A DNA stretch of 12,925 nt from GWF2-50-93 sp049297395 (GTDB taxonomy: Bacteria; Verrucomicrobiota; Lentisphaeria; Victivallales; GWF2-50-93). Made by a program: the position numbers and the translations under genes. The notes under the pieces are model-generated. The model was not told the DNA's origin. It saw nothing but the letters and a program-made list of their open reading frames with translations, and did not search any database. Where the stretch lies: positions 1-12,925 of the forward strand of contig JBAQUG010000391.1 of the NCBI GenBank assembly GCA_049297395.1. Direction: 5' to 3'. This document shows positions 6,291 through 12,925 of this stretch, piece by piece; within the stretch, counting starts at the first letter, position 1, and the number at the start of each line of letters is the position of its first letter.

Positions 6291-6399
6291 TCAAAATTGC
6301 CGAAGGTAGGGCGTCCCGAGGCGTTCATGCGCTCGGGACGCCGCCTCAATACGGACGGCTCGGAGAGCCATCCCTACCTTGAATTCGGCAATTTTGAAA
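6289..6399. repeat. Nested palindromic (MITE/REP-like) intergenic element
   Basis: The outer arms are a perfect 16-bp inverted repeat, TTTCAAAATTGCCGAA (6289-6304) and its complement (6384-6399). Inside them GGTAGGG (6305-6311) pairs with CCCTACC (6372-6378), leaving a 5-nt bulge. Within are two further hairpins: CGTCCCGAG/CTCGGGACG (6312-6320/6332-6340), extendable by GG/CC, and GGCTC-GGA-GAGCC (6357-6369). The single strand therefore folds as a three-way junction. The core is G/C-rich in an A/T-rich surround, which suggests a mobile or dispersed repeat. I associate GGTAGGG...GGCTCGGAGAGCC cores with repeats common in PVC-group genomes, but cannot confirm this here. Confidence 0.75.
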
Positions 6400-6666
6400 T
6401 TGCCTCTTCTTGTGAGAAAAATTTCAGTTTGCCTGTGATGGAATTTTATCAGAGCTGGCATTTGTTCCGTGCAATTCCTGCTTCTTGTGCCATTTATAGA
6501 GTTTTTCACCCCAGTATTTTGCTTTAGATACCATAGCTATTCCCACAGCAAAGGGTATTAGCGAAGACGAAACCTGATAAAAATCCACTTAAGACAAAGG
6601 CGACAACATAGCAATTTTCCAGGTTGATTCCTCCCAATGACAGTTCCTGTGGGAGTTTGCGTGTGA
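6400..6666. other. Gene-poor stretch with traces of a small or decayed membrane-protein frame
   Basis: No convincing gene is seen. On the minus strand a GTG-started frame at 6588-6424 would encode 54 residues with a hydrophobic segment (SSLIPFAVGIAMV) and a basic aromatic tail (SKAKYWGEKLYKWHKK). A second minus-strand frame from 6679 to 6524 (51 residues) has a hydrophobic segment, NCYVVAFVLSGFLSGFVFA. The two lie one base out of phase and overlap, so together they read like one membrane protein broken by a frameshift. Neither has a ribosome site and no family is recognised. It may equally be chance. Confidence 0.3.
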
Positions 6667-6870
6667 GAAGTTTTGCCATGGGCAGGGCGAAAAACCAAAT
6701 GCATGGAGAAATTCCGTGAATCGATGGCGGGGGTGGTCTTCCATTGCTCAGAGAAATTCATCGATGAATCGCCAATGGCCTACAAGGACATCAATACCGT
6801 CATGGACGAACAGAAGGATCTTGTGGAGATTGTCCACAAGATGAAGCCTCTGGCGGTGGAGAAGGGATAA
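6667..6870 (+). pseudogene. rtcB: Truncated 3' remnant of rtcB (RNA 3'-phosphate ligase)
   Basis: Only about the last 67 codons of an RtcB-like gene are present. The segment from 6703, MEKFRESMAGVVF then FIDESPMAYKDINTVMDEQK and DLVEIVHKMKPL, matches the conserved RtcB C-terminus, which ends in ...VKG; here it ends VEKG. Upstream, LPWAGRKTK looks like a damaged form of the HGAGR-x2-SR-T-K active-site motif: the histidine that carries GMP is lost and about three codons are missing. An in-frame stop lies at 6664. No catalytic core and no ribosome site are present, so it cannot make a functional ligase. The gene stops at TAA 6868-6870 inside a hairpin shared with rpoZ. Confidence 0.75.
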
Positions 6871-6921
6871 TTATTTCCTTTTAGGGCACATGGCGTACCC
6901 CCTGTAAAAGGAAATAATTAT
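6867..6921. terminator. Bidirectional terminator between the rtcB remnant and rpoZ
   Basis: ATAATTATTTCCTTTTA (6867-6883) and its exact complement (6905-6921) form a 17-bp stem; GGG (6884-6886) can pair with CCC inside it, leaving a loop of about a dozen bases. The stop codons of both converging genes lie within the stem. The arms are A/T-rich on both strands, with TTATTTC following on the plus strand. Confidence 0.8.
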
Positions 6922-7124
6922 TTCTTGGTTTCCTTCGGCTCTTCCCATGTGATGAAGCCCTCGCCGATTTCCAGGAGTGCGACATTCAACGAATTATCGT
7001 CGGTCGTCCTGATCATCGGGCGCGCGCCTCTCGTGAGGTTCTTGGCCCTTCTGGAAGCGGTGATGACAAGCTTCCGGGGATCCGGAATGACTTTCCTTGC
7101 GTTTTCAAGATACTTTGCGTTCAT
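6918..7124 (-). CDS. rpoZ: DNA-directed RNA polymerase omega subunit
   Basis: This 68-residue protein assists assembly and stability of the RNA polymerase beta-prime subunit. The conserved ASRRAKNL-x-RGARP core (23-36) and the ALLEIGEG segment (49-56) are the omega hallmarks. A near-perfect AGGAGG ribosome site precedes the ATG. It lies only 18 bp after the acyl-CoA dehydrogenase stop, so it is probably the last gene of the etfB-etfA-acd operon, an unusual place: in many bacteria it follows gmk or precedes spoT. The form of the protein resembles short omega subunits of Verrucomicrobiota/Lentisphaerota. Confidence 0.88.
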   Translation of the reverse strand: MNAKYLENARKVIPDPRKLVITASRRAKNLTRGARPMIRTTDDNSLNVALLEIGEGFITWEEPKETKK

Positions 7125-7142
7125 AAAAATCCTCCTGGTTTA

Positions 7143-8867
7143 TCAGTAATCAACTATATCGCGATGTTTGTCTATCGTTGTGAAGTCATTGCTCATTACA
7201 ACCTCAAACCTGAAATTGAATTCCGGGACGGCATAAAGCACGTACTTCTCGGCAAGAACTTCCCTTGCAGGATTCTTGAGAGCGTCGCGGAGCATTAGAT
7301 ATCCGACGAATATGTATGTCTCATTTTCGACAAGGTTGCGGGCCATGAGATCATGGTATTTCGAATCCTTCTTCTCGGCTACGAACTTGACTGCCTCGAG
7401 ATGCTTCTTGTGCATTTTCTCGAGCTCGCGTGCCATGCGTTCAAGAACGCCCTGGTACGGCAGGGAAGAAAGTTTCTTGATGAGAGGATCAAGCGTCCTC
7501 TGTATGACACCGCCGATGGCGGCGACCATCTGGAGCTGCGTCGTGCCTTCATAGATGTTCGTGATCCTGGCGTCGCGGTAGTAGCGTTCAGCATTGAAGT
7601 CATGCATGAACCCTGTTCCGCCGTGGATCTGTATTGTGTCGTAGGCTACCTGGTTCGCGACTTCCGTGCAGAGGGCCTTGCTCATGGGGGTGAGGACTGC
7701 GGCGACCTTCGAATAGTACTTCTGTTTCTCCCTGAGTTCCTCGTTGACCTGGCCTTCAGGAAGATTTTCGAACTTCTTGACGTAGCAGGCGCGGAGGTCG
7801 ACATGTTTCGTAGTCTCATAGAGGAGTGTGCGGCTCGCGAGGATTTTGATCTTCATCCTGGTGAGCATGTCGTAGACGGCCGGGAACTTGTCGATCGGGC
7901 TCTTGAACTGCTCGCGTTCTGCAGCGTATTTCTTCGCTTCACGGTATGAGGCTTCGGCAATTCCGAGCGCCTGTCCGCTGATCGCGACGCGGGCGCCGTT
8001 CATCAGGGACATGACATACTTGGTAAGACCTCTCCTGCGCTGTCCGCAGAGCTGGGCGGGAACATGGTTGTACTGGAGCTCGCATGTCGCAACACCGTGT
8101 ATTCCGAGCTTGTGTTCGATACGTCTTACGACGAGCTGCGGGCACGCTTCACAGATGAACATCGAGAGTCCGCGTCCATCGCTGGTTCCTTCCTCTGAAC
8201 GTGCGAGTACCAGATGTATCTTTGCGCATCCATTGGTGATGAAACGCTTCATCCCGTCAAGATACCACTGTCCGGTCTTGGGGTCGAAGCTGGCCTTTAG
8301 ACGAACGGACTGGAGATCGGAACCTGAATCAGGCTCGGTCAGATCCATCGAACCGTCCGCTTCGCCCGTGGCGAACTGAGGGAGATATTTGGTCTTCTGC
8401 TCTTCTGTGCCGAAATCGTAGATGGTTTCGGAAATATCCTGGAGCCCGAAAAGGTTCTGGAGGCTGGCATCGGCGCGGGAGACCATTTCTGTCATCATCG
8501 TATAGACGGTGTTCGGCAGGTTCAGCCCGCCGTACCTGTACGGGAGCATGACGCCCATGACGCCTGCGTTCCTGAGATCCTGTATGTTCTTCTGCGTGAG
8601 AGGATGGTACGTGACCACTCCGTTTTCAAAGTGAGGGCCTTCCTCGTCGATCTGCCTTGATCTCGGTTCTATTCTTTCGCCGGTTATTTCTCCGATGACT
8701 TCCAGTACCCTGCGGTAGCTGTCCATCGCGTCCTTGTAGTCGACCGGTGCGTGATCATGTTTCTTGCACTCGGTGTATTTTTCCTCGCGCAATGAAACGA
8801 CTTCTTCGAGATCGAGGTTTGCAAGAGTAAACTGGAGATCTTTGTTATCTGTGAAAAAATTAGACAT
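7143..8867 (-). CDS. Acyl-CoA dehydrogenase, long form with C-terminal extension
   Basis: This 574-residue flavoprotein oxidises an acyl-CoA to the 2-enoyl-CoA, or runs in reverse, exchanging electrons with an ETF. The middle-domain motif DLTEPDSGSDLQ (175-186) and the C-terminal helical motif IQIHGGTGF (412-420) bind FAD. YYRDARITNIYEGTTQLQ (429-446) holds the expected catalytic base Glu440. Ordinary family members end near residue 380-400 after a short N-terminus; here the N-terminus is longer and about 110 residues follow the FAD domain (from about 462), as in the 570-600-residue forms of anaerobes. An AAGGAG site overlaps the etfA stop and precedes the ATG by 8 nt. It is directly downstream of etfA, so the ETF is its likely partner. 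The chain length of the substrate cannot be read from the sequence. Confidence 0.93.
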   Translation of the reverse strand: MSNFFTDNKDLQFTLANLDLEEVVSLREEKYTECKKHDHAPVDYKDAMDSYRRVLEVIGEITGERIEPRSRQIDEEGPHFENGVVTYHPLTQKNIQDLRNAGVMGVMLPYRYGGLNLPNTVYTMMTEMVSRADASLQNLFGLQDISETIYDFGTEEQKTKYLPQFATGEADGSMDLTEPDSGSDLQSVRLKASFDPKTGQWYLDGMKRFITNGCAKIHLVLARSEEGTSDGRGLSMFICEACPQLVVRRIEHKLGIHGVATCELQYNHVPAQLCGQRRRGLTKYVMSLMNGARVAISGQALGIAEASYREAKKYAAEREQFKSPIDKFPAVYDMLTRMKIKILASRTLLYETTKHVDLRACYVKKFENLPEGQVNEELREKQKYYSKVAAVLTPMSKALCTEVANQVAYDTIQIHGGTGFMHDFNAERYYRDARITNIYEGTTQLQMVAAIGGVIQRTLDPLIKKLSSLPYQGVLERMARELEKMHKKHLEAVKFVAEKKDSKYHDLMARNLVENETYIFVGYLMLRDALKNPAREVLAEKYVLYAVPEFNFRFEVVMSNDFTTIDKHRDIVDY

Positions 8868-8880
8868 TGTACGTATCTCC

Positions 8881-9903
8881 TTATACTTTGGCCTTGAAGG
8901 CTTTGATTAATTTTGGGATGACGGAATTGACCTCGCCTACGATTCCGTAGTGGGCGACCGAGAATATCGGGGCGTCGGGATCATTGTTGATTGCGATGAT
9001 CTTGCTGCTTTCCGCCATGCCTGCGCGATGCTGTACGGAACCGCTGATGCCGCATGCGATATAGAGCTTCGGACGTACGGTCACGCCAGTCTGGCCCACC
9101 TGGTGGTCATGGTTGATCCAGCCTGCATCGACCGCCGCGCGTGAAGCCGCGACTTCGCCGCCGATGGCCCTGGCGAGATCGCTGATGAGCTTGAAGTTCT
9201 CCTTGGTTCCCAGCCCGTATCCGCCTGCCACGATTATCGGGGCCGCCTGGAGGTCAATGGCTTTTTCCTTCTGCATGCGCTCGATGACCTTGACGATTGT
9301 GTCTTCAGGGGAGATCTCGGGCTTGACCTTGACAAGCTTGCCCTTGCGGGACTTGTCGGGATCGTTCAGCTTCATGACGCCGGGCCTGACGGTCACCATC
9401 TGCGGATCCTGCCAGGTATTGACGATGGTCGCGATGATGTTCCCGCCGAATGCCGGACGGATCTGCATGAGCTTGTTCTTGTACTGCTTCTGTCCGATCT
9501 TGTCGTCGAAGTCGTCGATCTGCAGGTCCGTGCAGTCGGCTGTGAGGCCGGCGAGGAGCGTCGATGCTACGCGCGGTCCGAGTTCGCGTCCCTTCGGAGT
9601 TGCACCGAAGAGGAGGATGTTCGGACGGTGTTCCTTGACAAGGCTTACGATAGTCCTTGCATAAGGAAGTACGGTGAACGGTTCAAATCTCGGATCTTCC
9701 GAGAGATAAACGGTATCGCACCCGTAATGGTAGAGAGTGCTTATGGAGCTCTCAAGGTTGTTCCCGATGTAGACGGCTTCGGTTTTCACACCGAGCCTGG
9801 CTGCAAGCTCCCTGCCCTTTGAGACAAGTTCAAGGCTCACGTTGGCGATTTTGCCGCCTTCCTGTTCAATGAAAATCCAGACGTTTCCGATTTTTTCTGA
9901 CAT
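8881..9903 (-). CDS. etfA: Electron transfer flavoprotein alpha subunit
   Basis: This 340-residue protein is the FAD-binding subunit of ETF, which carries electrons between the acyl-CoA dehydrogenase and another redox partner. The C-terminal FAD domain is complete: ASRAAVDAGW (253-262), QVGQTG (268-273), CGISGSVQHRAGM (284-296) and INND (305-308). The N-terminal half has the ETF Rossmann-like fold with GATPKGRELGPR (100-111). The ATG at 9903 is preferred over an in-frame GTG at 9912, because AGGGTG is placed properly for the ATG and too close to the GTG. The gap to the etfB stop is 5 bp, so the two are translated together. The QVGQTG-x-TVRPKLY form is like ETFs of anaerobes, some of which bifurcate electrons; that is an inference. 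Confidence 0.95.
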   Translation of the reverse strand: MSEKIGNVWIFIEQEGGKIANVSLELVSKGRELAARLGVKTEAVYIGNNLESSISTLYHYGCDTVYLSEDPRFEPFTVLPYARTIVSLVKEHRPNILLFGATPKGRELGPRVASTLLAGLTADCTDLQIDDFDDKIGQKQYKNKLMQIRPAFGGNIIATIVNTWQDPQMVTVRPGVMKLNDPDKSRKGKLVKVKPEISPEDTIVKVIERMQKEKAIDLQAAPIIVAGGYGLGTKENFKLISDLARAIGGEVAASRAAVDAGWINHDHQVGQTGVTVRPKLYIACGISGSVQHRAGMAESSKIIAINNDPDAPIFSVAHYGIVGEVNSVIPKLIKAFKAKV

Positions 9904-9908
9904 TTTTA

Positions 9909-10805
9909 TCACCCTAAAGTATGGTCTTCGATTAGTTCATGCATGAGAGAATTGATTCCCTCTTCGGTCGGTTCAATCTTCTTGAAATTTCCGCCCTTGA
10001 GGACGACGCTCATGATCTGCTTGACCTTGGTAGGAGAGCCCTTGAGCCCTGTGCGTTCGAGATCGGCACCGGCTTCCGAGGCGTTCAACTCTCTGATCCA
10101 GAGGTTTCTCTTCTTGAGCTCCTGCGTTTCCCCTTCGATGAATTCGGCATCGGTATAGTTTGCGCCGGCATGCTGTGCGAGAAGCTCGGTCTTCGTCCTG
10201 GCCTTCTTGAACCTCATCAGCCTGCTTGCGGCAGGAGGACGCGGATCGTTTGCGTCGATGACCGTCATGAGGGCCGGGAGAGGCGACTCAAGCACTTCGA
10301 ATCCGCCTTCGATCGCGCGTTTCGCCCTGATCTTGTTCTTTTCAAGGGAAATGACTTCCTCCACATAGGAGATCTGGGGGAGGTTGAGCTTTTCCGCGAG
10401 CTGCGGGCCGACCTGTGCGGTGTCGCCGTCAATTGCCTGTCTTCCACAGAGGATGAGGTCGAATTTGCCGAGTTTCTTTGCGCAGCAGCTGAGTGCATAG
10501 CTGGTGGCGAGGGTGTCGGCTCCGGCGAATGCCCTGTCGGTGAGGAGCACTGTCTCATCCGCACCCCTGTAGAGGGACTGGCGGAGGACTTCCGATGCGT
10601 TGGGTGGTCCCATTGTACCGACGATGACTTTTGCCCCGTACCTGTCCTTGAGCTGCAGGGCAAGCTCAAGGGCGTTCAAGTCTTCAGGGTTGAAGATGGC
10701 GGGAAGGGCGGCGCGGTTGACCGTGCCGTCAGGCTTCATCGCCTCGCCGGTCACATTCTTGGTGTCCGGCACCTGTTTTACAAACACAATGATAGTGTAG
10801 CTCAC
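9909..10805 (-). CDS. etfB: Electron transfer flavoprotein beta subunit
   Basis: The 298-residue partner of EtfA binds AMP or, in bifurcating ETFs, a second FAD. It has the usual VKQVPDT start (9-15), NPEDLNALELAL (39-50), CGRQAIDGDTAQVGPQL (120-136) and the conserved GLKGSPTKV near the C-terminus (253-261). It is about 40 residues longer than common EtfB proteins (about 255), with extra residues between 200 and 250 and at the end. The start is GTG, with GAGG 6 nt upstream. It is the first gene of the operon; upstream lies a 220-bp divergent intergenic region. Whether this ETF bifurcates electrons depends on residues that need alignment with solved structures. Confidence 0.95.
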   Translation of the reverse strand: MSYTIIVFVKQVPDTKNVTGEAMKPDGTVNRAALPAIFNPEDLNALELALQLKDRYGAKVIVGTMGPPNASEVLRQSLYRGADETVLLTDRAFAGADTLATSYALSCCAKKLGKFDLILCGRQAIDGDTAQVGPQLAEKLNLPQISYVEEVISLEKNKIRAKRAIEGGFEVLESPLPALMTVIDANDPRPPAASRLMRFKKARTKTELLAQHAGANYTDAEFIEGETQELKKRNLWIRELNASEAGADLERTGLKGSPTKVKQIMSVVLKGGNFKKIEPTEEGINSLMHELIEDHTLG

Positions 10806-10850
10806 AAATTACCTCGTTCATGGTTAACGTTCTGTGAAACAAAACTTACT

Positions 10851-10879
10851 ACTATAAAAGGAAAATAAATTTTTAGGAA
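10851..10879 (-). promoter_or_regulatory. Possible sigma-70 promoter of the etfBA-acd-rpoZ operon
   Basis: On the minus strand TATAGT (10856-10851) is a fair -10 element; 17 bases upstream is TTCCTA (10879-10874), a poor -35. The site is about 45 bp before the etfB GTG in an A/T-rich region. Nothing else stands out in the 220-bp gap 10806-11025; no riboswitch fold was seen. Confidence 0.3.
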
Positions 10880-11025
10880 CCGGTAAATTAGCATGATACT
10901 TGGATTTTTACAGACTGGAAGCGTAAAAAAAACCATGAATTTAGTGAAATGTTTTCAATAAGAAGATTATGCATTATGGAAATCCGGGCTTATTTTAAAA
11001 TCCCTACTAAAAAGAAAGGGGAATT

Positions 11026-11622
11026 ATGAGGATATCAGCACTGTTGATGGCTTTTGCATTTTTCATCTGCGCGAGCGCCCAGGCACGAATTGGGGAGTCC
11101 TATGACCAATGCGTCAAAAGATACGGAGAACCTGTGGCGAACAGGAATAATATCAAGCTGTTCGACCAGAGGACAGGCCTCGAAATAAAGCAGTTCAAGA
11201 AGGAGAGCGTGAGCGTGAACATCGTCTTCGGGAAGGACGCCAAGGCCATCTACGTCGAATATGACTACGACATGCTCAAGCTGGAGACAGGAGAGAAATC
11301 CTCCGAGATCATCAAGCAGCTCCTCGGCACCAACGGCAAAGACTGGAAGCCCGACAGCTCGATGAACAACCGCGACTGGCTGCTTGAGATCGACGATGAT
11401 GAAGGAGTGATTGCCAGCGACAAGGTGGAACCTGGCCTTGCCAGGGACAGATGGATCTGCAACGGCGGCCCCGAAAAAGGTGGCCTTATCGCTGTCAAGT
11501 CCAGGATTTCCGGCTCACTGCTCATTTCAAATTCCGAATACATGGAGCTTGTCCAGAAGAACAGGCAGAATCCTTTGAAGGCAAGGTCGGAGAATGTCAA
11601 AAAGGCCCTTGGGAATTTCTAG
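11026..11622 (+). CDS. Small secreted protein of unknown function
   Basis: A 198-residue protein not recognised as a named family. A clear signal peptide (residues 1-20) ends in SAQA, so the mature protein starts at RIGESYDQCVKRYGEPV, a pattern reminiscent of short periplasmic proteins in which a RIGE...C..RYG-P segment opens the domain. Two cysteines in the mature part (Cys29 and one in RDRWICNGG near residue 143) could form a disulphide. The rest is rich in charged residues and beta-type segments. AAAGGGG precedes the ATG closely. It diverges from etfB and converges with the phospholipase D gene, so it is probably monocistronic. Periplasmic location is inferred from the signal alone. Confidence 0.8.
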   Translation: MRISALLMAFAFFICASAQARIGESYDQCVKRYGEPVANRNNIKLFDQRTGLEIKQFKKESVSVNIVFGKDAKAIYVEYDYDMLKLETGEKSSEIIKQLLGTNGKDWKPDSSMNNRDWLLEIDDDEGVIASDKVEPGLARDRWICNGGPEKGGLIAVKSRISGSLLISNSEYMELVQKNRQNPLKARSENVKKALGNF

Positions 11623-11649
11623 GGTTGGATCGTTTCCTGAATTCGTACT

Positions 11650-11683
11650 CCAGCCAATATCTGAAATTTGTTTCAGCAGCTGG
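11650..11683. terminator. Nested hairpin in the convergent gap
   Basis: CTGAAA-TTTG-TTTCAG (11661-11676) is a 6-bp stem, enclosed by CCAGC (11650-11654) and GCTGG (11679-11683). It lies between two converging genes. No T-run follows directly on either strand, so terminator function is uncertain. Confidence 0.4.
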
Positions 11684-11708
11684 CGACCGACGACTATCGA
11701 CCGACGAC
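11684..11708. repeat. 11-bp direct repeat
   Basis: CGACCGACGAC occurs at 11684-11694 and again at 11698-11708, separated by TAT, immediately before a pyrimidine run and the stop of the phospholipase D gene. Role unknown. Confidence 0.7.
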
Positions 11709-11716
11709 CTTTTTCT

Positions 11717-12925
11717 TTACAGTATCGGCGTAAGCAGCGAGCAGGCGTTTTCGAGGAGGCGCTGGGGGAGTTTCTTGTTGAGGATATCCTCGAGCAGGAC
11801 TTCCTTGGATTCCGACATCTCCTTTTGGAATTGCGAGTGGAGTACGTTAAGGAAATCACCCTGCATCACTGTGAAATCCAGTTCATAGTTCAGGCGGAAG
11901 CTGCGGACATCGCAGTTGCTGGATCCCATGAAGGCCCAGACTCCGTCGACGATGACCGCCTTGGCGTGCGAGAAAGAACCTTCCTTCTCATAGATCTTTA
12001 TTCCAGCATCAAGAAGCGTGGAGTAGAGGCTCTGTGTCGCGTATTGGGCATACCAGTGGTTGTTGTTGCGCGGGACGATGATCCTGATTTCAACGCCGCG
12101 TGCAACGGCCGTGCAGAGCAGCTTCCAGAATGGTTTGTCAGGCACAAAGTATGGCGTCATGATCCAAACGTATTTCTGGGCGGTTGCCGCCGAGGTCATG
12201 AAAAGCTTCTCGGAGGCCTGGTAGTTCTGTCCGGGACCTGAATCTATGACCCTCACGATTGAGTCGCCGCAGGGGGCTGAGATCGGGAAATTCTCTTCGA
12301 CGAGAAGTTCTACTGGATGGTCGGTTGAAACATAATGCCAGTCGCGCAGGAACGACATCTGCAGTTCGCCTACGGCGGGTCCGCTTATCATGCAGTGGAG
12401 GTCGTGGATGTAATGGTCGGGACTGCTTAGTCCGCTGATGTTGTCATTGCTTATGTTGATTCCTCCGACGAAGGCGGTCCTGCCGTCGATGACGAGTACC
12501 TTCCGGTGGTTCCTCAGCTGTATGCCCCATGGCGATTTGAGCGTGAACTGCGAGAACGGGCGCATCTCGAAATTGGGGATATTCTTGCCGTATTTCCTCA
12601 TGAGAAATGAAAACAGGGCCTTTGCGCTTCCGAACTTGTCATAGATGATCTTGACTTTGATCCCGCTCTTCGCCTTTCGTTCGAGGTGGTTTAGGATAGT
12701 GCTCCCTACAGCGTCGTCCATGATGATGAATGACTGCAGGTGGATGGTGCTGGAAGCCCTCTCGATTTCCTCGATCATTTTCGGATATGCCTTGGTTCCG
12801 TCAAGAAGAAGCTCGACTTTGTTCCCTGTCAGCGGAAGAGTGTCCGGTAGCAGCTTGTCGAGACTTGCGCAGAACACCGGGTATTCCTGGGATTTTTCAG
12901 CCTTGTAGATGTGTCTGTTTACGGC
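11717..12925 (-). CDS. Cardiolipin synthase/phospholipase D family protein (5' end beyond window)
   Basis: This enzyme probably joins phosphatidylglycerol molecules into cardiolipin at the inner membrane. Both HxKxxxxD motifs of the PLD superfamily are present: HRKVLVID (His codon near 12508) and HAKAVIVD (His codon near 11968), each followed by a Gly-Gly/Gly-Ser-x-N motif (GGINISN and GSSNCD). A GTG at 12877 could start a 386-residue protein, but the frame stays open for 16 more codons to the right edge (AVNRHIYKAEK...), has no ribosome site before the GTG, and family members carry N-terminal membrane helices. The gene is therefore treated as running off the window, with the missing part holding the membrane segments. 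A substrate other than phosphatidylglycerol is possible. Confidence 0.9.
   Translation of the reverse strand, partial: AVNRHIYKAEKSQEYPVFCASLDKLLPDTLPLTGNKVELLLDGTKAYPKMIEEIERASSTIHLQSFIIMDDAVGSTILNHLERKAKSGIKVKIIYDKFGSAKALFSFLMRKYGKNIPNFEMRPFSQFTLKSPWGIQLRNHRKVLVIDGRTAFVGGINISNDNISGLSSPDHYIHDLHCMISGPAVGELQMSFLRDWHYVSTDHPVELLVEENFPISAPCGDSIVRVIDSGPGQNYQASEKLFMTSAATAQKYVWIMTPYFVPDKPFWKLLCTAVARGVEIRIIVPRNNNHWYAQYATQSLYSTLLDAGIKIYEKEGSFSHAKAVIVDGVWAFMGSSNCDVRSFRLNYELDFTVMQGDFLNVLHSQFQKEMSESKEVLLEDILNKKLPQRLLENACSLLTPIL

Noticed and set aside
6289..6399. tRNA or integron attC site
   Set aside because: It lacks a 7-bp acceptor with 3' CCA-type end, anticodon and T-loop patterns, and has no attC core sites; symmetry is too perfect for attC.
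9939..10868. Long plus-strand open frame (309 codons) across etfB
   Set aside because: It is antisense to a clearly conserved EtfB, has no recognisable domain, and arises from codon bias of the real gene.
10806..11025. Riboswitch or leader RNA before etfB
   Set aside because: Only short palindromes such as GTTAAC and ACCGGT; no extended fold.
11594..12241. Plus-strand open frame (215 codons) over the phospholipase D gene
   Set aside because: Antisense to both the HKD2 region and the gene end; no ribosome site and no known domain.

Overview
The window looks like chromosomal DNA of an anaerobic, Gram-negative-type bacterium. I see no phage, plasmid or CRISPR signature. The taxonomic guess is a member of the PVC superphylum (a Lentisphaerota/Kiritimatiellota/Verrucomicrobiota-like lineage). 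It rests on the form of the short RNA polymerase omega subunit, the long acyl-CoA dehydrogenase with its etfBA genes, and a palindromic intergenic repeat of a kind I associate with that group. This is an inference from memory, not a database result.

Left part (1-4467), hydrogen metabolism. Reading leftward from about 4010 is a compact periplasmic [NiFe]-hydrogenase operon: small subunit with a twin-arginine signal (3948-2977), large subunit (2945-1545) and maturation endopeptidase (1548-1072, overlapping the large subunit by ATGA). It is followed on the same strand by a secreted protein with one CxxCH motif and nearly identical PKD repeats, which runs off the left edge. A tatA gene points the other way (4282-4467) and would supply the export route for the folded hydrogenase. 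The 333-bp divergent region between them carries a sigma-54 (-24/-12) promoter candidate facing the hydrogenase, a weaker one facing tatA, and a Fur-type hexamer array in the hydrogenase leader. The small subunit has Cys where standard group 1 enzymes have Pro beside the medial cluster, so three [4Fe-4S] clusters are predicted.

Middle (4580-6921). A phosphomannomutase/phosphoglucomutase gene is followed by a small zinc-ribbon membrane protein. A gene-poor stretch of almost 700 bp follows. It holds a 111-bp nested palindrome, a possible decayed membrane-protein reading frame and a truncated 3' remnant of rtcB, and it ends in a long hairpin that embeds the stop codons of the converging rtcB remnant and rpoZ.

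Right part (6918-12925). An operon reading leftward, etfB-etfA-acyl-CoA dehydrogenase-rpoZ, encodes an electron-transfer flavoprotein, its dehydrogenase partner and the RNA polymerase omega subunit. Divergent from it is a small secreted protein of unknown function (11026-11622). Convergent with that is a phospholipase D-type cardiolipin synthase, whose 5' end lies beyond the right edge.

Together the window pairs two redox modules: periplasmic H2 oxidation or production, and a flavin-based acyl-CoA/ETF system. The most interesting novel element is the hydrogenase/tatA divergent control region; the palindromic element at 6289-6399 is second.
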